From Cydia pomonella (taxonomy: Eukaryota; Arthropoda; Insecta; Lepidoptera; Tortricidae): a stretch of DNA of 64,000 nucleotides. The notes under the pieces are model-generated. The model did no database searches. It was not told the DNA's origin and saw only the letters and a list, made by a program, of their open reading frames with translations. This document shows positions 22,822 through 33,396 of this stretch, piece by piece. The stretch is taken from the NCBI RefSeq assembly GCF_033807575.1, contig NC_084725.1:6049001-6113000 (forward strand), in the 5' to 3' direction. Each line of letters starts with the position of its first letter. Within the stretch, counting starts at the first letter, position 1. The position numbers and the translations under genes were made by a program.

Positions 22822-23071
22822 CTTCCACATGCTCCCGTTCTGCCATTCCGTTCCCGACGGACGCGGCCATCTTGTTCGAAAAACAAGATGGCGAACGCGA
22901 CCGAAGGTTCTGGTAATCGTTCGGCTCCACGTGCCGGTAGCTATGCATGGAGGCGATGCTTTGCGAGTGGGAGGCCGAGTGCGGGATGTTTAGCGGCGCG
23001 GCGCTCGGCGCGTATATGGGCGCCGTGGGCCGCACGGTCCATCTCGCTGACTCCGGTTGGAGGTTGTAGCT
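22822..23071 (-). CDS. Cirl: Latrophilin exon: cytoplasmic tail
   Basis: Acceptor CCCATGAAACAG before 23071 and donor GTGAGG at 22821. Eighty-three codons read SYNLQPESARWTVRPTAPIY, then SASHSQSIASMHSYRHVEPN, ending EREHVE. Serine- and tyrosine-rich, no domain, as expected for the latrophilin tail. It starts in phase 0 and ends in phase 1, which fits neither neighbour exactly. It contains the perfect hairpin GCCATCTTGTT / AACAAGATGGC. Confidence 0.7.
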
Positions 23072-23850
23072 CTGTTTCATGGGATATAGGTGTAGGTGGA
23101 CCGATTTTAACATAATTTAAGGAGATTTTATTTTTATAAATTAATCGACTCGAATGAGTTCCGTTGTGCCGCATTTGTAGAGTGAGTCAGTATTTATCCT
23201 GAGAAAGGATTCCCGAGTTGTTTCGGACCATTGGCACCTCCTGTATCAATTTTATGTTGAAAAAAAGTCCACATATTCAATACATAATTAAATATACATA
23301 GATAGAAACATACTAATAATATCTTAAATCATAAAAACCTTTGAAAGATAATATATTAAACGTAAAGTCCTTATATTAAAAATACTTAAGTAAAAGCATG
23401 TCGAAGTGTTTGATTTGTCTGGATCTAAAATAATTAGATATTGTACGAGAGTATTAAGCGAACATATGCATACGCATATTGAGAGATAGGATTTTCAATT
23501 GAAAATAATGGAATTCCATTACTAAATGTATCAAGATTATACTAGTGAAAGCTTTGTTAGTATAAATAACTTGATACTTTTTAGGAACCACCACACACAA
23601 AGAAAGGTTAACTTATAACTAAGAAGAAAAGTTTAGTTGAGTTAGTAGTCGTCTAAAGCGTTAAAGTATTTAGTTCTACAAAAAATAAAAAAAAGACTTA
23701 CCTTTTCACACGTTAGTTACACGTCAACATAAAGGTTAACCAATATACACAAAACATTGAGCTGAACCAAAATTAGTCACAACAAGCCAAAGTGGTGTTT
23801 GGTGGTTTTAAATTGGAATAAATCCTATCTCTTATTCTATGCGTACACAC
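23072..23850 (-). other. Latrophilin intron
   Basis: AT-rich, no exon or repeat recognised. Confidence 0.5.
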
Positions 23851-24213
23851 CTGCTTGCTGGACGGTTTGCCGATAGCCTTGAAATCTGCCGCTGCCTGTG
23901 TTTATTGGATTTCTTAGATGTGACATTGGAGCTGATTCTCTTTCAGGTATGTTATGTGCGAAATTAGCTCCTGTGGCGTTTAGGGTAGGTCCAAAATTGG
24001 ATAGAAAGGACCAAAATTCTGGTTTTCATTGGAATTCCTTCTATTTCTATGGGAGTGGTAGCTATGGGCGGCCGCGGCAGCGGCGAGGGAGGCAACGGCG
24101 GCGTTGTTGATAACGTGTTGTTGTTGTGGTTGTTGTTGTTGACGACAACGTTTTAGGTTGTTGATAACTAGGTTGTTGGTTGTCGACGCTGAGACTGATG
24201 TGCTGGCTGAGCT
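23851..24213 (-). CDS. Cirl: Latrophilin exon: cytoplasmic tail with poly-Q (frameshifted)
   Basis: Acceptor CGTTTCTAACAG before 24213 and donor GTGTGT at 23850. It follows the exon at 26267-26458 in matching phase 0. The first frame reads SSASTSVSASTTNNLVINNL, then a glutamine-rich stretch from CAA repeats, AAVASLAAAAAAHSYHSHRN and NENQNFGPFYP, and would stop at 23980. The protein-like frame resumes as NATGANFAHNIPERESAPMS and NTGSGRFQGYRQTVQQA up to the donor, so one base is missing near 23985-23995. The assignment as a tail exon rests on position, strand and splice sites. Confidence 0.55.
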
Positions 24214-26266
24214 CTGTTAGAAACGTTAAGACTTTCAGTTGGTTATCAAACTAAATTAGGACAAGTATAGCTGTTTTTCTTTTGCTGCCAATTTAAATGT
24301 GTTGTATACGATGTATGTAGTATGGTATATACCTACTTATACTTATAATAGTTAGAGTATGTGCAGTTTTGTGTATTATGTAACGCTGTAAAAATATACT
24401 TAAACATGGTACAGTACCTATTTATTTGGCTATTTTACTTATGATTACCCGTTTTAGTTACTTTTGTTGCATATATAGGATGGTATTGAGTTTCTTTTAA
24501 TAATAAGTTTCCAGGTTATACTTTACCGTAAAAAATGCATGCATTCATTTGAAATTATACAGGAAAATACCATTTGTACGGAATAAATAGGTAATTAAAA
24601 ATGTAAGCAAAGGTCAGTAGAAATCACAGTATATTAATTAATAATTTTAAGTCAGTATTAAGAGATTAGAACTTTCTGTATAAATAGCATTATCCTATCC
24701 TCCTGCAGCCCAGCCATACAAATGTAAAATTCTGAATTTGTTACTGAAATTTGAACCTACAGTCAAAGAAATAGAGTTGTTTTTTTTTGTTCGAAAATTT
24801 AATATGATTTAATTTTCGTCGAACTGGATAAGTAATATACGAGTAGCTTGGACCTTGGGCTTAAGGAGGCTATTCATATTAAACTTAAAAATAATAATTG
24901 TTTTCTTTTAAACTGTAGAGTGATTCAATGAGTCCAGATGAAATATTACTTATTTTTGCCATTTTGACAAAAAAAGTCATGTTTAATTAATTTCCGGTCC
25001 GTTTATTTATAACACGCGATCGTATTATGAATAATATTGATAAAATGAAACATAAAAATCTGTGTAGGTGTTTTGTTTATGTCTGATATGTTAGTTATTC
25101 GTATAAACTTTATATATTGACAGATCTTTTTGATATTTCATCAAAAGCTATTCATGACTGCCTAGTTTAGTCTTTTATATATTTTTGGTACATACTCGTA
25201 AGTATTTTAACAACGTTCGATGGGATCACATACTATAAATACAACCAAACTTTTAATTACTTCTAGGGAATCCCGTATTTTCTTTTCCTTAACCCTTTAC
25301 CAGGCCCCGAAGAACCAGCGTGTCTTAATACGTACTTTATATGCTGTTGCAACCGTATTGAACGCCTTGTAAAAAATGTATTTATGAACGTCGGAGATCT
25401 TCCTTTAAACCAGAAATAAAAATGTGGGTTAAGGTTATCCCATCGCCTGTCTAAGTAATGAACTGTCATACTAGATTTTGTCTTATTATATTCTTGATCA
25501 GGCCAAGGGATATATTCCACCCACATCTTATATCGGTTATAATAGTCAAGGTTTAACTCCAAATCTCCTACGAAACATTATATCAATCACTGAAAAAAAA
25601 TCACTTACTTACGTGAGTTTTTATGACATGACAAGACAATTTACCGGGCCATTGGAAATATAGCTCCCACACAGTTAAACTCTAATAAGGCCATGGGATA
25701 ATGTCAACCCACATCCTAATTCTGGTCATACACAATAATGCATGAATATTTAGCAATGTTTCCGATTACATTAGCTTTCAACACTCAAAATCTACAAAAT
25801 ATCAAAAAATTGTTCGACCTATGTACTTCTGTTTCATAGAAATTATGAAAAGTGTTCGAATTTCTCCGTAGTTTACTGAAATTAGCGTTCAAGTGAATTT
25901 AAACGGCTGCCAAAGATATATTACGCAATTTAGAAGCGTGTTGTGAATGAAGATCATAAAATAATATTTTCAGGGATTGACAAAATATTTTGTAGGTGGT
26001 TTGGAGTTAAAACCTGACTACGGTAACCGATATAAGATGTGGGTGAATATATCCCTTGGCCTGGTAAAGGGTTAAATGAGCAACTAAGAAGGGGCAGGGG
26101 CCGATACAGTTGTACCGGTTTATGAATTTGTACAGACAGCAACTTTAAGAAACATGTACCGTTTGTGCCTAAGTAAACATTCAAACATAAAATTAGTTTT
26201 TATTTCCTCGCTTTCAGAATCCGCTTGCAACTCGTTTTCCTTTTAAAAATACAAGTGGGTCCTTAC
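24214..26266 (-). other. Latrophilin intron with inverted repeats
   Basis: No exon recognised. The region 25280-26080 holds a spaced inverted repeat, listed separately. Open frames at 25263-25663 and 25954-26184 follow the repeat and are not genes. Confidence 0.5.
25286..26080. repeat. Inverted repeat with a third partial copy
   Basis: CCTTAACCCTTTACCAGGCC (25286-25305) is mirrored by GGCCTGGTAAAGGGTTAA (26058-26075). AGGGATATATTCCACCCACA and CTTATATCGG (25506-25536) are mirrored by CCGATATAAGATGTGGGTGA and ATATATCCCTT near 26027-26057. A weaker copy (CATGGGATAATGTCAACCCA) lies near 25692. Probably the remains of a foldback transposon; family unknown. Confidence 0.55.
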
Positions 26267-26458
26267 CGTAACGTCCCTCGGGTCCACGGCATCGTCGGTG
26301 TCCGCGGCGGCGCTCTGGTGGTAGCGGCGGCTCTTGACGCTGCCCTGGCGCGTGTCGACGTGGCCGCTGGAGGCGGCGGGCGGCGGCGCGGGCGCCAGCG
26401 CGGCGCAGCACGCCAGCCAGCGGTGCCGCCGGCCCAGCCGCGCGCACTCCTTCTGGAA
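26267..26458 (-). CDS. Cirl: Latrophilin exon: start of cytoplasmic tail
   Basis: Acceptor AACATATTGCAG before 26458 and donor GTAAGG at 26266. There are 64 codons in phase 0 at both ends. They read FQKECARLGRRHRWLACCAA, then a proline/alanine-rich linker and GHVDTRQGSVKSRRYHQSAA. The first part matches the basic segment that follows TM7 in latrophilins, including a Cys pair that could be palmitoylated (inference). Confidence 0.8.
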
Positions 26459-27374
26459 CTGCAATATGTTCCAGGTCGCTAAACGTCAAATAAACAAATC
26501 TAATCTAAACATATCCCGGACTCTAGCGGTTTCGAATGTATGTATTAGCAAAAACGAAGTTTCAAAATTCAATTCGAATTTTAAATCTCTCCGCCGACTC
26601 AATATCACATCCCTATAGAATCCTATGACTCGAAGAAAATAATAAAAAATGATAATTTACGTGAATACTTTTTAAGGTGACCTATTTTCCTTTCTATAAC
26701 TACTGCTTCAATCACAAAAGGCTTCGATATCCAGCTCAAATTAAAATAACGATCCTATTCCACTAGCAAACATTTATCTTAAAAAACCCTCCCACAACAC
26801 ATCTAATAACAAAATACGATATAATACAATTAATCATTCAAGAATACCAGCTTTAAATCTACTCGTTCAGGTACAAGACCCCAAAGGTCCATAATAGTTC
26901 ATGCCACTAAAGAAGACAACAATATACTTGAGTTCTCAACCTGCGGCAGTAAAAGATGAAGATGAACAGACCCTGCCGCGAGTTCAAGATCGTGAATGTA
27001 TAAGTCACCCCCAAAGTCCACCACAATCCATGTCACTTAAAAACGCAATAAAAGATGACAATAAAAGATGAAAATATACCATCCTTGCAACAAGTTCTTG
27101 AACCCGTAGGAAACGCCCACCATCTGTTCGTTCAGGTACAAGAGCCTAAAGATCCAAGTCAGCTTTCAAATACAAGTTCTAAAGGTAGGTAAACAATAGT
27201 CCATGTCACTAAGGCAACAATATATTTAGTCGTTCTGCAAGCAGAAGAAGTTGAAAATAAATAGCCCCAGTAGCGATTTTAGTATCGTAAACTAAGACCA
27301 CGATAATCTGCTCCTTCAAATATAAAACCTAGGTCCACAATAATTCATATCACAAAGGAAAGCAATATACTTAC
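26459..27374 (-). other. Latrophilin intron
   Basis: No exon recognised. Near 26860-27340 there are several degenerate echoes of the neighbouring exon's sequence (GTTCAGGTACAAGAGCC, AAAGATGAAGATGAACAG, CCTGCCGCGAGTTCAAGATC), which look like old partial duplications of the exon at 27375-27543. Confidence 0.5.
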
Positions 27375-27543
27375 AATCTCATTCTGCAAACAATGGAAGA
27401 TGAAGATGAACAGCCCCTGCAGCGAGTTGAGGATCGTGAACGCGTAGGCCACGCCCACTGTCTGCTCGTTCAGGTACAGGAGCCCGAAGGTCCAAGTCAG
27501 TCCCAGCAGGAAGGCCAGGACTAGGGAGCTGTTCAGCCATACC
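27375..27543 (-). CDS. Cirl: Latrophilin exon: TM6-TM7
   Basis: One base finishes the codon from the exon at 28168-28265, then 56 codons end in phase 0. They read VWLNSSLVLAFLLGLTWTFG (TM6 with the conserved LTWTFGLLYL core) and NEQTVGVAYAFTILNSLQGL (extracellular loop 3 into TM7), ending FIFIFHCLQNEI. This is one of the most conserved parts of adhesion GPCRs. Confidence 0.93.
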
Positions 27544-28167
27544 CTGGAACGAAAGGAAGCTTCGTTATAATCTGAAGGTTTGATGAAAGTATGAAAAACA
27601 ACAAGAATAAATGAGTGATTTTGAATTGGAGGTTATTTGAAAGAAGCTGTGAAATATAGAAGTTGGTAGAAGATGGATAAAGAAAACTAATATAGTACAG
27701 ATAACTCATAGTAGCAGCAGTCATACTCAAAGGCGTACTTAAGTCTAGTATTAGAGGAATGAATTTATTGACAGTGCAAACATAACTCAATCTTGGTTAG
27801 TTTTTATGTAGCATCTGGCAATGAGGCAAAATGCTTTTGTTTTCGGCACAATTCTGACTTACCTATAGCGCCTAAAAACACAAAATTATACGGATAAGTT
27901 ACTTGTTTACACCGACTACTATCCAATAAAATATACATATGACATACAAGCGGAAATAGTCAATGCGGCCAGATCCGGCTGCGAGAAATTTCGTACTAAG
28001 CACCTGTCATTGCTTTTAGTTTCAGCAGTAATAAACAGATGGACTCCATTTCCTACGGTTGAAAAATTAAAGACAAATGCGCTCGTGACAGAATTTCCCG
28101 CAGACGGAATTGGCCGCATTGACTTACATGTAAAACATTTACTTATTTGATTTAGAAGTATATTTAC
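27544..28167 (-). other. Latrophilin intron
   Basis: No exon or known repeat recognised. Short open frames on the minus strand are of low complexity. Confidence 0.5.
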
Positions 28168-28265
28168 CTGATCTTGTACAGCTTGGAGTTTTCTTTCGCC
28201 TTAATGGAGACGGTGGAATGATGGCACATCATGTAAATCACCATGCTCAAGCATATCCAGTTGGC
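28168..28265 (-). CDS. Cirl: Latrophilin exon: TM5 end and third intracellular loop
   Basis: Acceptor ATGTTTTTAG before 28265 and donor GTAAAT at 28167. Thirty-two codons plus two bases read ANWICLSMVIYMMCHHSTVS, then IKAKENSKLYKI. The motif YMMCHHSTVSIKAKE is characteristic of latrophilins. Confidence 0.92.
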
Positions 28266-29380
28266 CTAAAAACATTTAAACAACAATATTAGTATTTGTT
28301 TATAATCATCAATTTTGATCAGGGCACTAGAGATTTCAAGCGGGCCAACATACAGGAAATATTGGCAGTCGAATTTGAATCAATGCTATTAGAAAATACA
28401 GTTATGTTTTGTTTTAAAATTGAACAAAACAAAACAAGAGCAAGTCTGTCCCGTTTTGTTATGATTTAAATTTAATTGGAGGTAATGTGACTAGTATTGG
28501 GACCGTGGGCCGCTTGAATATTAATATGAGTTATAGCTTGACAGTGAGAAAACGCAGAAAAGGATTTTGTGGTATTAATAGTATGTGTTCCAGAAACACA
28601 TGAGTAGATTTCTTGTTGATTGGTTTAAGAGTCCTTATTCCTACAGACGAGCGTATTTTGTAAAATGCTTCCTTTTTCATTCAAGATTACGACGTAACTA
28701 TTAGTATTTATTCAAAAACTGATAACGTACTTAAATAATCGTTTCCTAAACTAGGGGCTCCAACAGTTCAAATTTTCATTTTCTCTTTTAAACCTCTTTT
28801 TTAATGAGGTTTTTTGGGAGTCTTTTCCAAATTTTGCAGTGAGATGTGGCGTTTCGGTTCTCAATTTTGCTATAAACAAGAATCATTTGGTACATGAATG
28901 ACTACAATTTGATTCAACATATCTCGTACGAGGGGCTGGAATGATTAACAATCGAAGATTCATTTGAAAAAACTGATAAAATACCTTCCGAGTTTTCTTC
29001 ATTTTTTTGGCGAAAACAGGGTTTTTAAATATTTTATTTCCGCAAATTGTACGCATATTTTGCTTTAAAAATAATATTATAGCAAACTGTAACTTTATGT
29101 TAACCTATAGAAAAAAAAATCGTAACTATGGGACCTACATTGCCGTAAATTTATATTTTTTTAAAACACGTATAAATCACGCAGCAGCGACGCCCCGCTC
29201 TCAGTCCGCGCGGAGCGCGCTTAGAGGACGGACCTGTGCTCGATTGTCAGGCATTCGTTGCGATCGTAATCAGCTACGGAGTTCCGAGAAGTGCTATATA
29301 CTGCGATTAGAAAATCTTAATAAAAGTTCATTTTTTACAGTATGCCTAACAGACTCGCTTATTGATGGATTTACAGGGTT

Positions 29381-29530
29381 ACTTTTTTTTTAATACTAAG
29401 TCGGTGGCAAACAAGCATACGGCCCGCATATGTACGCCTGCAACTCCAGAGGAGTTACATGCGCGTTGCCGACCCTAACCCCCTCCCGCCCCTCGTTGAG
29501 CTCTGGCAACCTTACTCACCGGCAGGAACA
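29381..29530 (+). repeat. Dispersed repeat (GTCGGTGGCAAACAAGC type)
   Basis: GTCGGTGGCAAACAAGCATA, GTACGCCTGCAACTCCAGAG and CCCTCGTTGAGCTCTGGCAA recur at 43612-43754, in the same orientation and after a similar T-rich run. I know it as a common lepidopteran interspersed repeat; class uncertain. Confidence 0.65.
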
Positions 29531-29621
29531 CAACACTATGAGTAAGGTCTAGTGTTATTTGGCTGCGATTTTCTGAAAAACGCATTTTCACTTGAAATTA
29601 CGTTAGGGTTTGCATTATTAT

Positions 29622-30672
29622 TTTTGACCCGGATGAAGTCCAAGTTCTCATGATGTAGTCAGGAGTTGGTCACCAGAACTCCTAATCTACTAATTATAAT
29701 CCCATCATGTTTGGGCTCAAAAGATTTGCCCTGACGAACACCATCGATCTAGATGAGGTCCAGGGTCTCATGATGGAGTCAGGAGTTGGTCACTAGAACT
29801 CCTAATCTACTCATTATAATTCCATCGTGTTTGGGCTCAACAGAGTTGCCCTGATGAGCACCATCAATCTAGATGAGGTCCAGGGTCTCATGATGGAGTC
29901 AGGAGCTGGTCACCAGAACTCCTAATCTACTCATCATAACTCCATCGTGTTTGGGCTCAATAGATTTGCCCTGATGAACACCATCGATCTAGATGAGGCC
30001 CAGGGTCTCATGATGGAGTCAGGAGTTGGTCACCAGAACTCCTAAACTACTCATCATAACCTCATCGTGTTCGGGCTCAATAGATTTGCCCTGACGAGCA
30101 TCATCAATCTAGATAAAGTCCAGGGTCTCATGATGGAGTCAGGAGTTGGTCACTAGAACTCCTAATCTACTCATTATAATTCCAACGTGTTTGGGCTCAA
30201 AAGATTTGCCCTGATGAGCACCATCGATCTAGATGAGGTCCAGGGTCTCATGATGGAGTCAGGAGTTGGTCACCAGAACTCCTACTCTACTCATCATAAC
30301 TCCATCGTGTTTGGGCTCAATAGAGTTGCCCTGACGAGCACCTTCAATCTAGATGAGGTCCAGGGTCTCATGATGGAGTCAGGAGCTGGTCACCAGAACT
30401 CCTAATCTACTCATCATAACTCCATCGTGTTTGGGTTCAATAGAGTTGCCCTGACGAGCACCATCAATCTAGATGAGGTCCAGGGTCTCATGATGGAGTC
30501 AGGAGCTGGTTACCAGAACTCCTAATCTACTCATCATAACTCCATCGTGTTTGGGCTCAATAGATTTGCCCTGATGAACACCATCGATCTAGATGAGGCC
30601 CAGGGTCTCATGATGGAGTCAGGAGTTGGTCGCCAGAACTCCTAATCTACTCATTATAATTCCATCGTGTTC
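29622..30672 (+). repeat. 120-bp tandem array, about 8.8 copies
   Basis: The block CAGGGTCTCATGATGGAGTC recurs at 29761, 29881, 30001, 30121, 30241, 30361, 30481 and 30601, exactly 120 bases apart, with a first diverged copy near 29641. Units differ by a few substitutions only, with no length change, as in a young or homogenised minisatellite. Higher-order similarity is visible: units with GATGAACACC plus GAGGCC alternate irregularly with those with GAGCACC plus GAGGTC. An open frame across two units is a by-product of the unit length being a multiple of three. Confidence 0.95.
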
Positions 30673-31028
30673 GAAACACTATCTGTCTCTCTCTCGTACT
30701 AATATGCACAAACGATTGGCATCTTGGCTGGGCAGCATGGGTGCGTAGCCAACATGCCAAACGTTTACGATACGACAAGGAAACACTATCTGTCTCTCTA
30801 TCGCACTAATATGCGCAATCGATTGGCTTCTTGGCTAGGTATCATGGGTGCGTAGCCAACATGCCAATCGTTTACGATACGACAACGAAACACTACTCTC
30901 TCTCTATCGCACTAATATACGCAAACGATTGGTATTTTGGCTAGGCACTAAGCAAGTGTGTGGCCAACATGCCAATCGTTTACGATACGACAACGAAACA
31001 CTATCTGTCTCTCTATCGCACTAATATA
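30673..31028 (+). repeat. 107-bp tandem array, about 3.3 copies
   Basis: GAAACACTATCTGTCTCTCT and variants start at 30673, 30780, 30887 and 30995, each followed by CGCACTAATATGCGC-like, ACGATTGGCATCTTGGC-like and TGCCAATCGTTTACGATACG blocks. It starts directly where the 120-bp array ends. The units resemble the latter neither in length nor in sequence. Confidence 0.9.
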
Positions 31029-31753
31029 CTTTATTTATACCTGCAGTCATTTAGTAACTTCTTCATTTTCCATTGGTGTGAAAGAGACAGAATAAAGAGC
31101 AAGGGTTATAGTACACTCTGTAGTCTGTACACTTAGTAGTAGTGTACATAAATAAAAAAAACTACTGTGTATATGATATCATATGACACTAAAATTAATG
31201 TTGCTTGAAATTATATTGAAAACTATCAAGATTATTCTAGTCTGCATTGAAACGCGCGTCGCGTTGCCGGCGCTCGCGTACCGAGCGCCAACGCCATCTA
31301 TCGAGCGTTATTTCGTGAAATCGGAGAACGCTCCAAGGATTAAGGGCTCTTAAAATAAAATTGCTATACTTAGACGACATTTTATGAAACGTCTCAATAC
31401 TTACCATGGTCTTTCTTACGTCACATCTTCCAGAGACAAAAGTTTAGTTCAAGAACTGGTGGTAGATTTGTGATAAAAATAAGTCTACTCTAATATAAGT
31501 TGACGAACAAAATATGTCTTAGACCTTAGAGGCCGATTCTAATTTAACGATTTTTATTGGTTTCAACTGGTTTTGACACGACCTGCAGGATGGTCTTGAT
31601 GATTGGCGCGCGTCTCACGCAAGGCTTTCACTTCATTTCGCATGCACCAATGAGCGTAAGCAATCTTCATGGTGTAACAAAATAACACCAACAAATATTT
31701 AAAAGATCGAGCTGCTAGACTGCGTATGTTCAAAGACTGGACAAGAAACTCAC

Positions 31754-31967
31754 CGTAAGTACTAAAGCCACTGGGCCAACAAAGCTCATGACGAAGAGTC
31801 TATCAGTGGACAGCCAGCAGTGCTGCGGCGTGCCGTAGCCGGCGGGAAGGCGGCGGCAGACGCCAGCACCACGAGAGCAGGCGCCAGGTACGCGCCCGCC
31901 ATGTACCAGCGCGCGCGCGGCCGCTCCGGCTCGAACACTTCCACTAGCATGGCGTACAGGTGGAACC
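31754..31967 (-). CDS. Cirl: Latrophilin exon: TM4-TM5 (one base missing)
   Basis: Acceptor TTACCTTCCAG before 31967 and donor GTGAGT at 31753. It begins GFHLYAMLVEVFEPERPRAR, then WYMAGAYLAPALVVLASAAA (TM4). After FP the frame breaks; one base further on it continues AGYGTPQHCWLSTDRLFVMS and FVGPVALVLT, the conserved TM5 region. With one extra base at about 31841-31846, in a CCCGCC run, the exon joins both neighbours in phase, so a sequence error is likelier than a dead gene. Confidence 0.88.
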
Positions 31968-32651
31968 CTGGAAGGTAAAGTTTACCTATGTTAGCTTCGG
32001 AGTAAAATTAGAAGGAAAACCTTCTGATTCTGAACAAAGCTAAGACAACTAAACTCTCGAGTTTCAGAATGTAACATTACACTAAAAATAAGAAAATTTT
32101 GTCATTATCTTCCTCAATACGGGAGGACTTTGAAAAATAATTATGCAAGAAGGTAAAACCACAGAATAAGTCATAGTACCACCGTACGAACGTACGGAAA
32201 AGAAACTTCCTACGAAACTGAAGTTTGACAGCGATTACGGGATGAATCATGTTGTCCCTTTGTAATGTATGGCACTATCTATTTCGGGTATTTAGGGTTG
32301 TCAAAATTCAAGTCATTGTCTTATCAATAGTTGTGCACGCAAAAGGACGTCAAGTTGTGCCAATTCTAATAATTGCTCGTAGCAATGCTGAGCCGAACGG
32401 ACCTGAGAATGCCCGAAAGGATCAGCCCCTCTGATGAAACTACCTACTAATCTTAAGAGGTAAGACAAATAAAATTCATGTCATTCACCTAGGCCTCCCA
32501 TCTTTCATTATCATTACATGCTGTCAACTTTAAGTAGGACTATCCTACTACGAGTAAAGCAACTTTGATGCCGCATAACACGAATGAAGGCATAACACTC
32601 CTTGCGTCTGGTCGATATCGCACATGGAAACTTCAGCAAAGTGGTTCTTAC
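31968..32651 (-). other. Latrophilin intron with a partial exon copy
   Basis: No true exon. 32566-32637 resembles part of the adjacent exon (see that entry). Otherwise unrecognised. Confidence 0.5.
32566..32637 (-). pseudogene. Degenerate partial duplicate of the TM2-TM3 exon
   Basis: The plus-strand blocks CATAACACTC, TGCGTCTGGTCGAT and CGCACATG occur here (32575-32633) and in the same order in the exon at about 32708-32782. The copy is shorter, with gaps and changes, and contains no splice sites of its own. In the minus-strand reading it still shows CDIDQTQ, matching CGIDQTQ of the exon. It begins only about 15 bases from the exon's donor side. Confidence 0.7.
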
Positions 32652-32817
32652 CTTCTAGAAACATCCAGGCGAAGGCAGCGAGGAAGAAGTAGTGCAGTAA
32701 ACCAGCTATGATACCACATAACACTCGGTCCTGCGTCTGGTCGATCCCGCACATGAAGACAACTTCCGCAATGAGAAGACAAGCGCAGAGGTTCTTGTGG
32801 ATTAGCACTCGGTCAGA
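32652..32817 (-). CDS. Cirl: Latrophilin exon: TM2-TM3
   Basis: Acceptor TTTCTTCACAG before 32817 and donor GTAAGA at 32651. It reads SDRVLIHKNLCACLLIAEVV (TM2), FMCGIDQTQDRVLCGIIAGL, LHYFFLAAFAWMFLE (TM3). The IHKNLC and VLCGIIAGLLHYFFLAAFAWMFLEG-type blocks are hallmarks of latrophilins. Phase 0 in, phase 1 out, matching both neighbours. Confidence 0.94.
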
Positions 32818-33170
32818 CTGTGAAGAAAGAAAATAGGAAGTTGATAACGGCCATTTTGTGGTGCTGATAAATTTGAAATCCACTGCAGGATATTGGGTCG
32901 TTCTGCACCATCAAACAATCAAGCAAACTAGAGAAAATAGATTGGAGTCATGATAATCTATTATTAAATAAAGTTAAGCAATTAATGTTTTTCCCATCTC
33001 CTCAATTCCAAGGAATAATATGTATAATTGTCATTGTGAAGTGATAGTGACCCAACCATCAGTAGTCTTTTTGAGATTCAGCTTTTGTATTCTGATGATC
33101 TTTTAGAGAATTTAGAGCCCCGGCAAAAGCTCTTGAGAAAATATAAATATGATATAATTTCGTGACTCAC

Positions 33171-33396
33171 CTTCATATTTCTGAAGCACTGAAACACAAT
33201 AATAGCAGCCAGCAAAGCCACAGCAGAGATAGCACAACCAATGAACGTAAGAAGTCTCAAGGCCATCTCGTGTTTGGCTCCGATGGAAACACCGTGGACA
33301 TCCATGAGGATGGCGAAGTTGGTGAGATGCGAGCAGGCGCAGCCGGTGTGGGTCGTGTTTGTCCATTCTACTTGGCAGCCTTCGGGGGACCAGCCA
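33171..33396 (-). CDS. Cirl: Latrophilin exon: GPS and TM1
   Basis: Acceptor TTTTCCTTCCAG before 33396 and donor GTGAGT at 33170. It reads GWSPEGCQVEWTNTTHTGCA, CSHLTNFAILMDVHG, then RLLTFIGCAISAVALLAAII (TM1), VFQCFRNMK. The GPS motif has its four cysteines/tryptophan frame and the HL/T cleavage site, so self-cleavage is expected. Phase 2 in, phase 0 out. Confidence 0.95.

Larger units (their letters stand above)
28266..31753 (-). other. Latrophilin intron with tandem arrays
   Basis: About 3.5 kb between the two TM5 exons. It holds a LINE-like repeat (29381-29530), a 120-bp tandem array (29622-30672) and a 107-bp array (30673-31028). A GC-rich patch near 31250-31310 contains the hairpin GGCGCTCG/CGAGCGCC. 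No exon seen. Confidence 0.6.

Noticed and set aside
30187..30405. 72-codon frame inside the 120-bp array
   Set aside because: Arises because 120 is divisible by three; most units carry stops in all frames.
29622..31028. CRISPR-like repeat array
   Set aside because: Units are 107-120 bases with no repeat/spacer structure, and the host is an animal genome; these are minisatellites.
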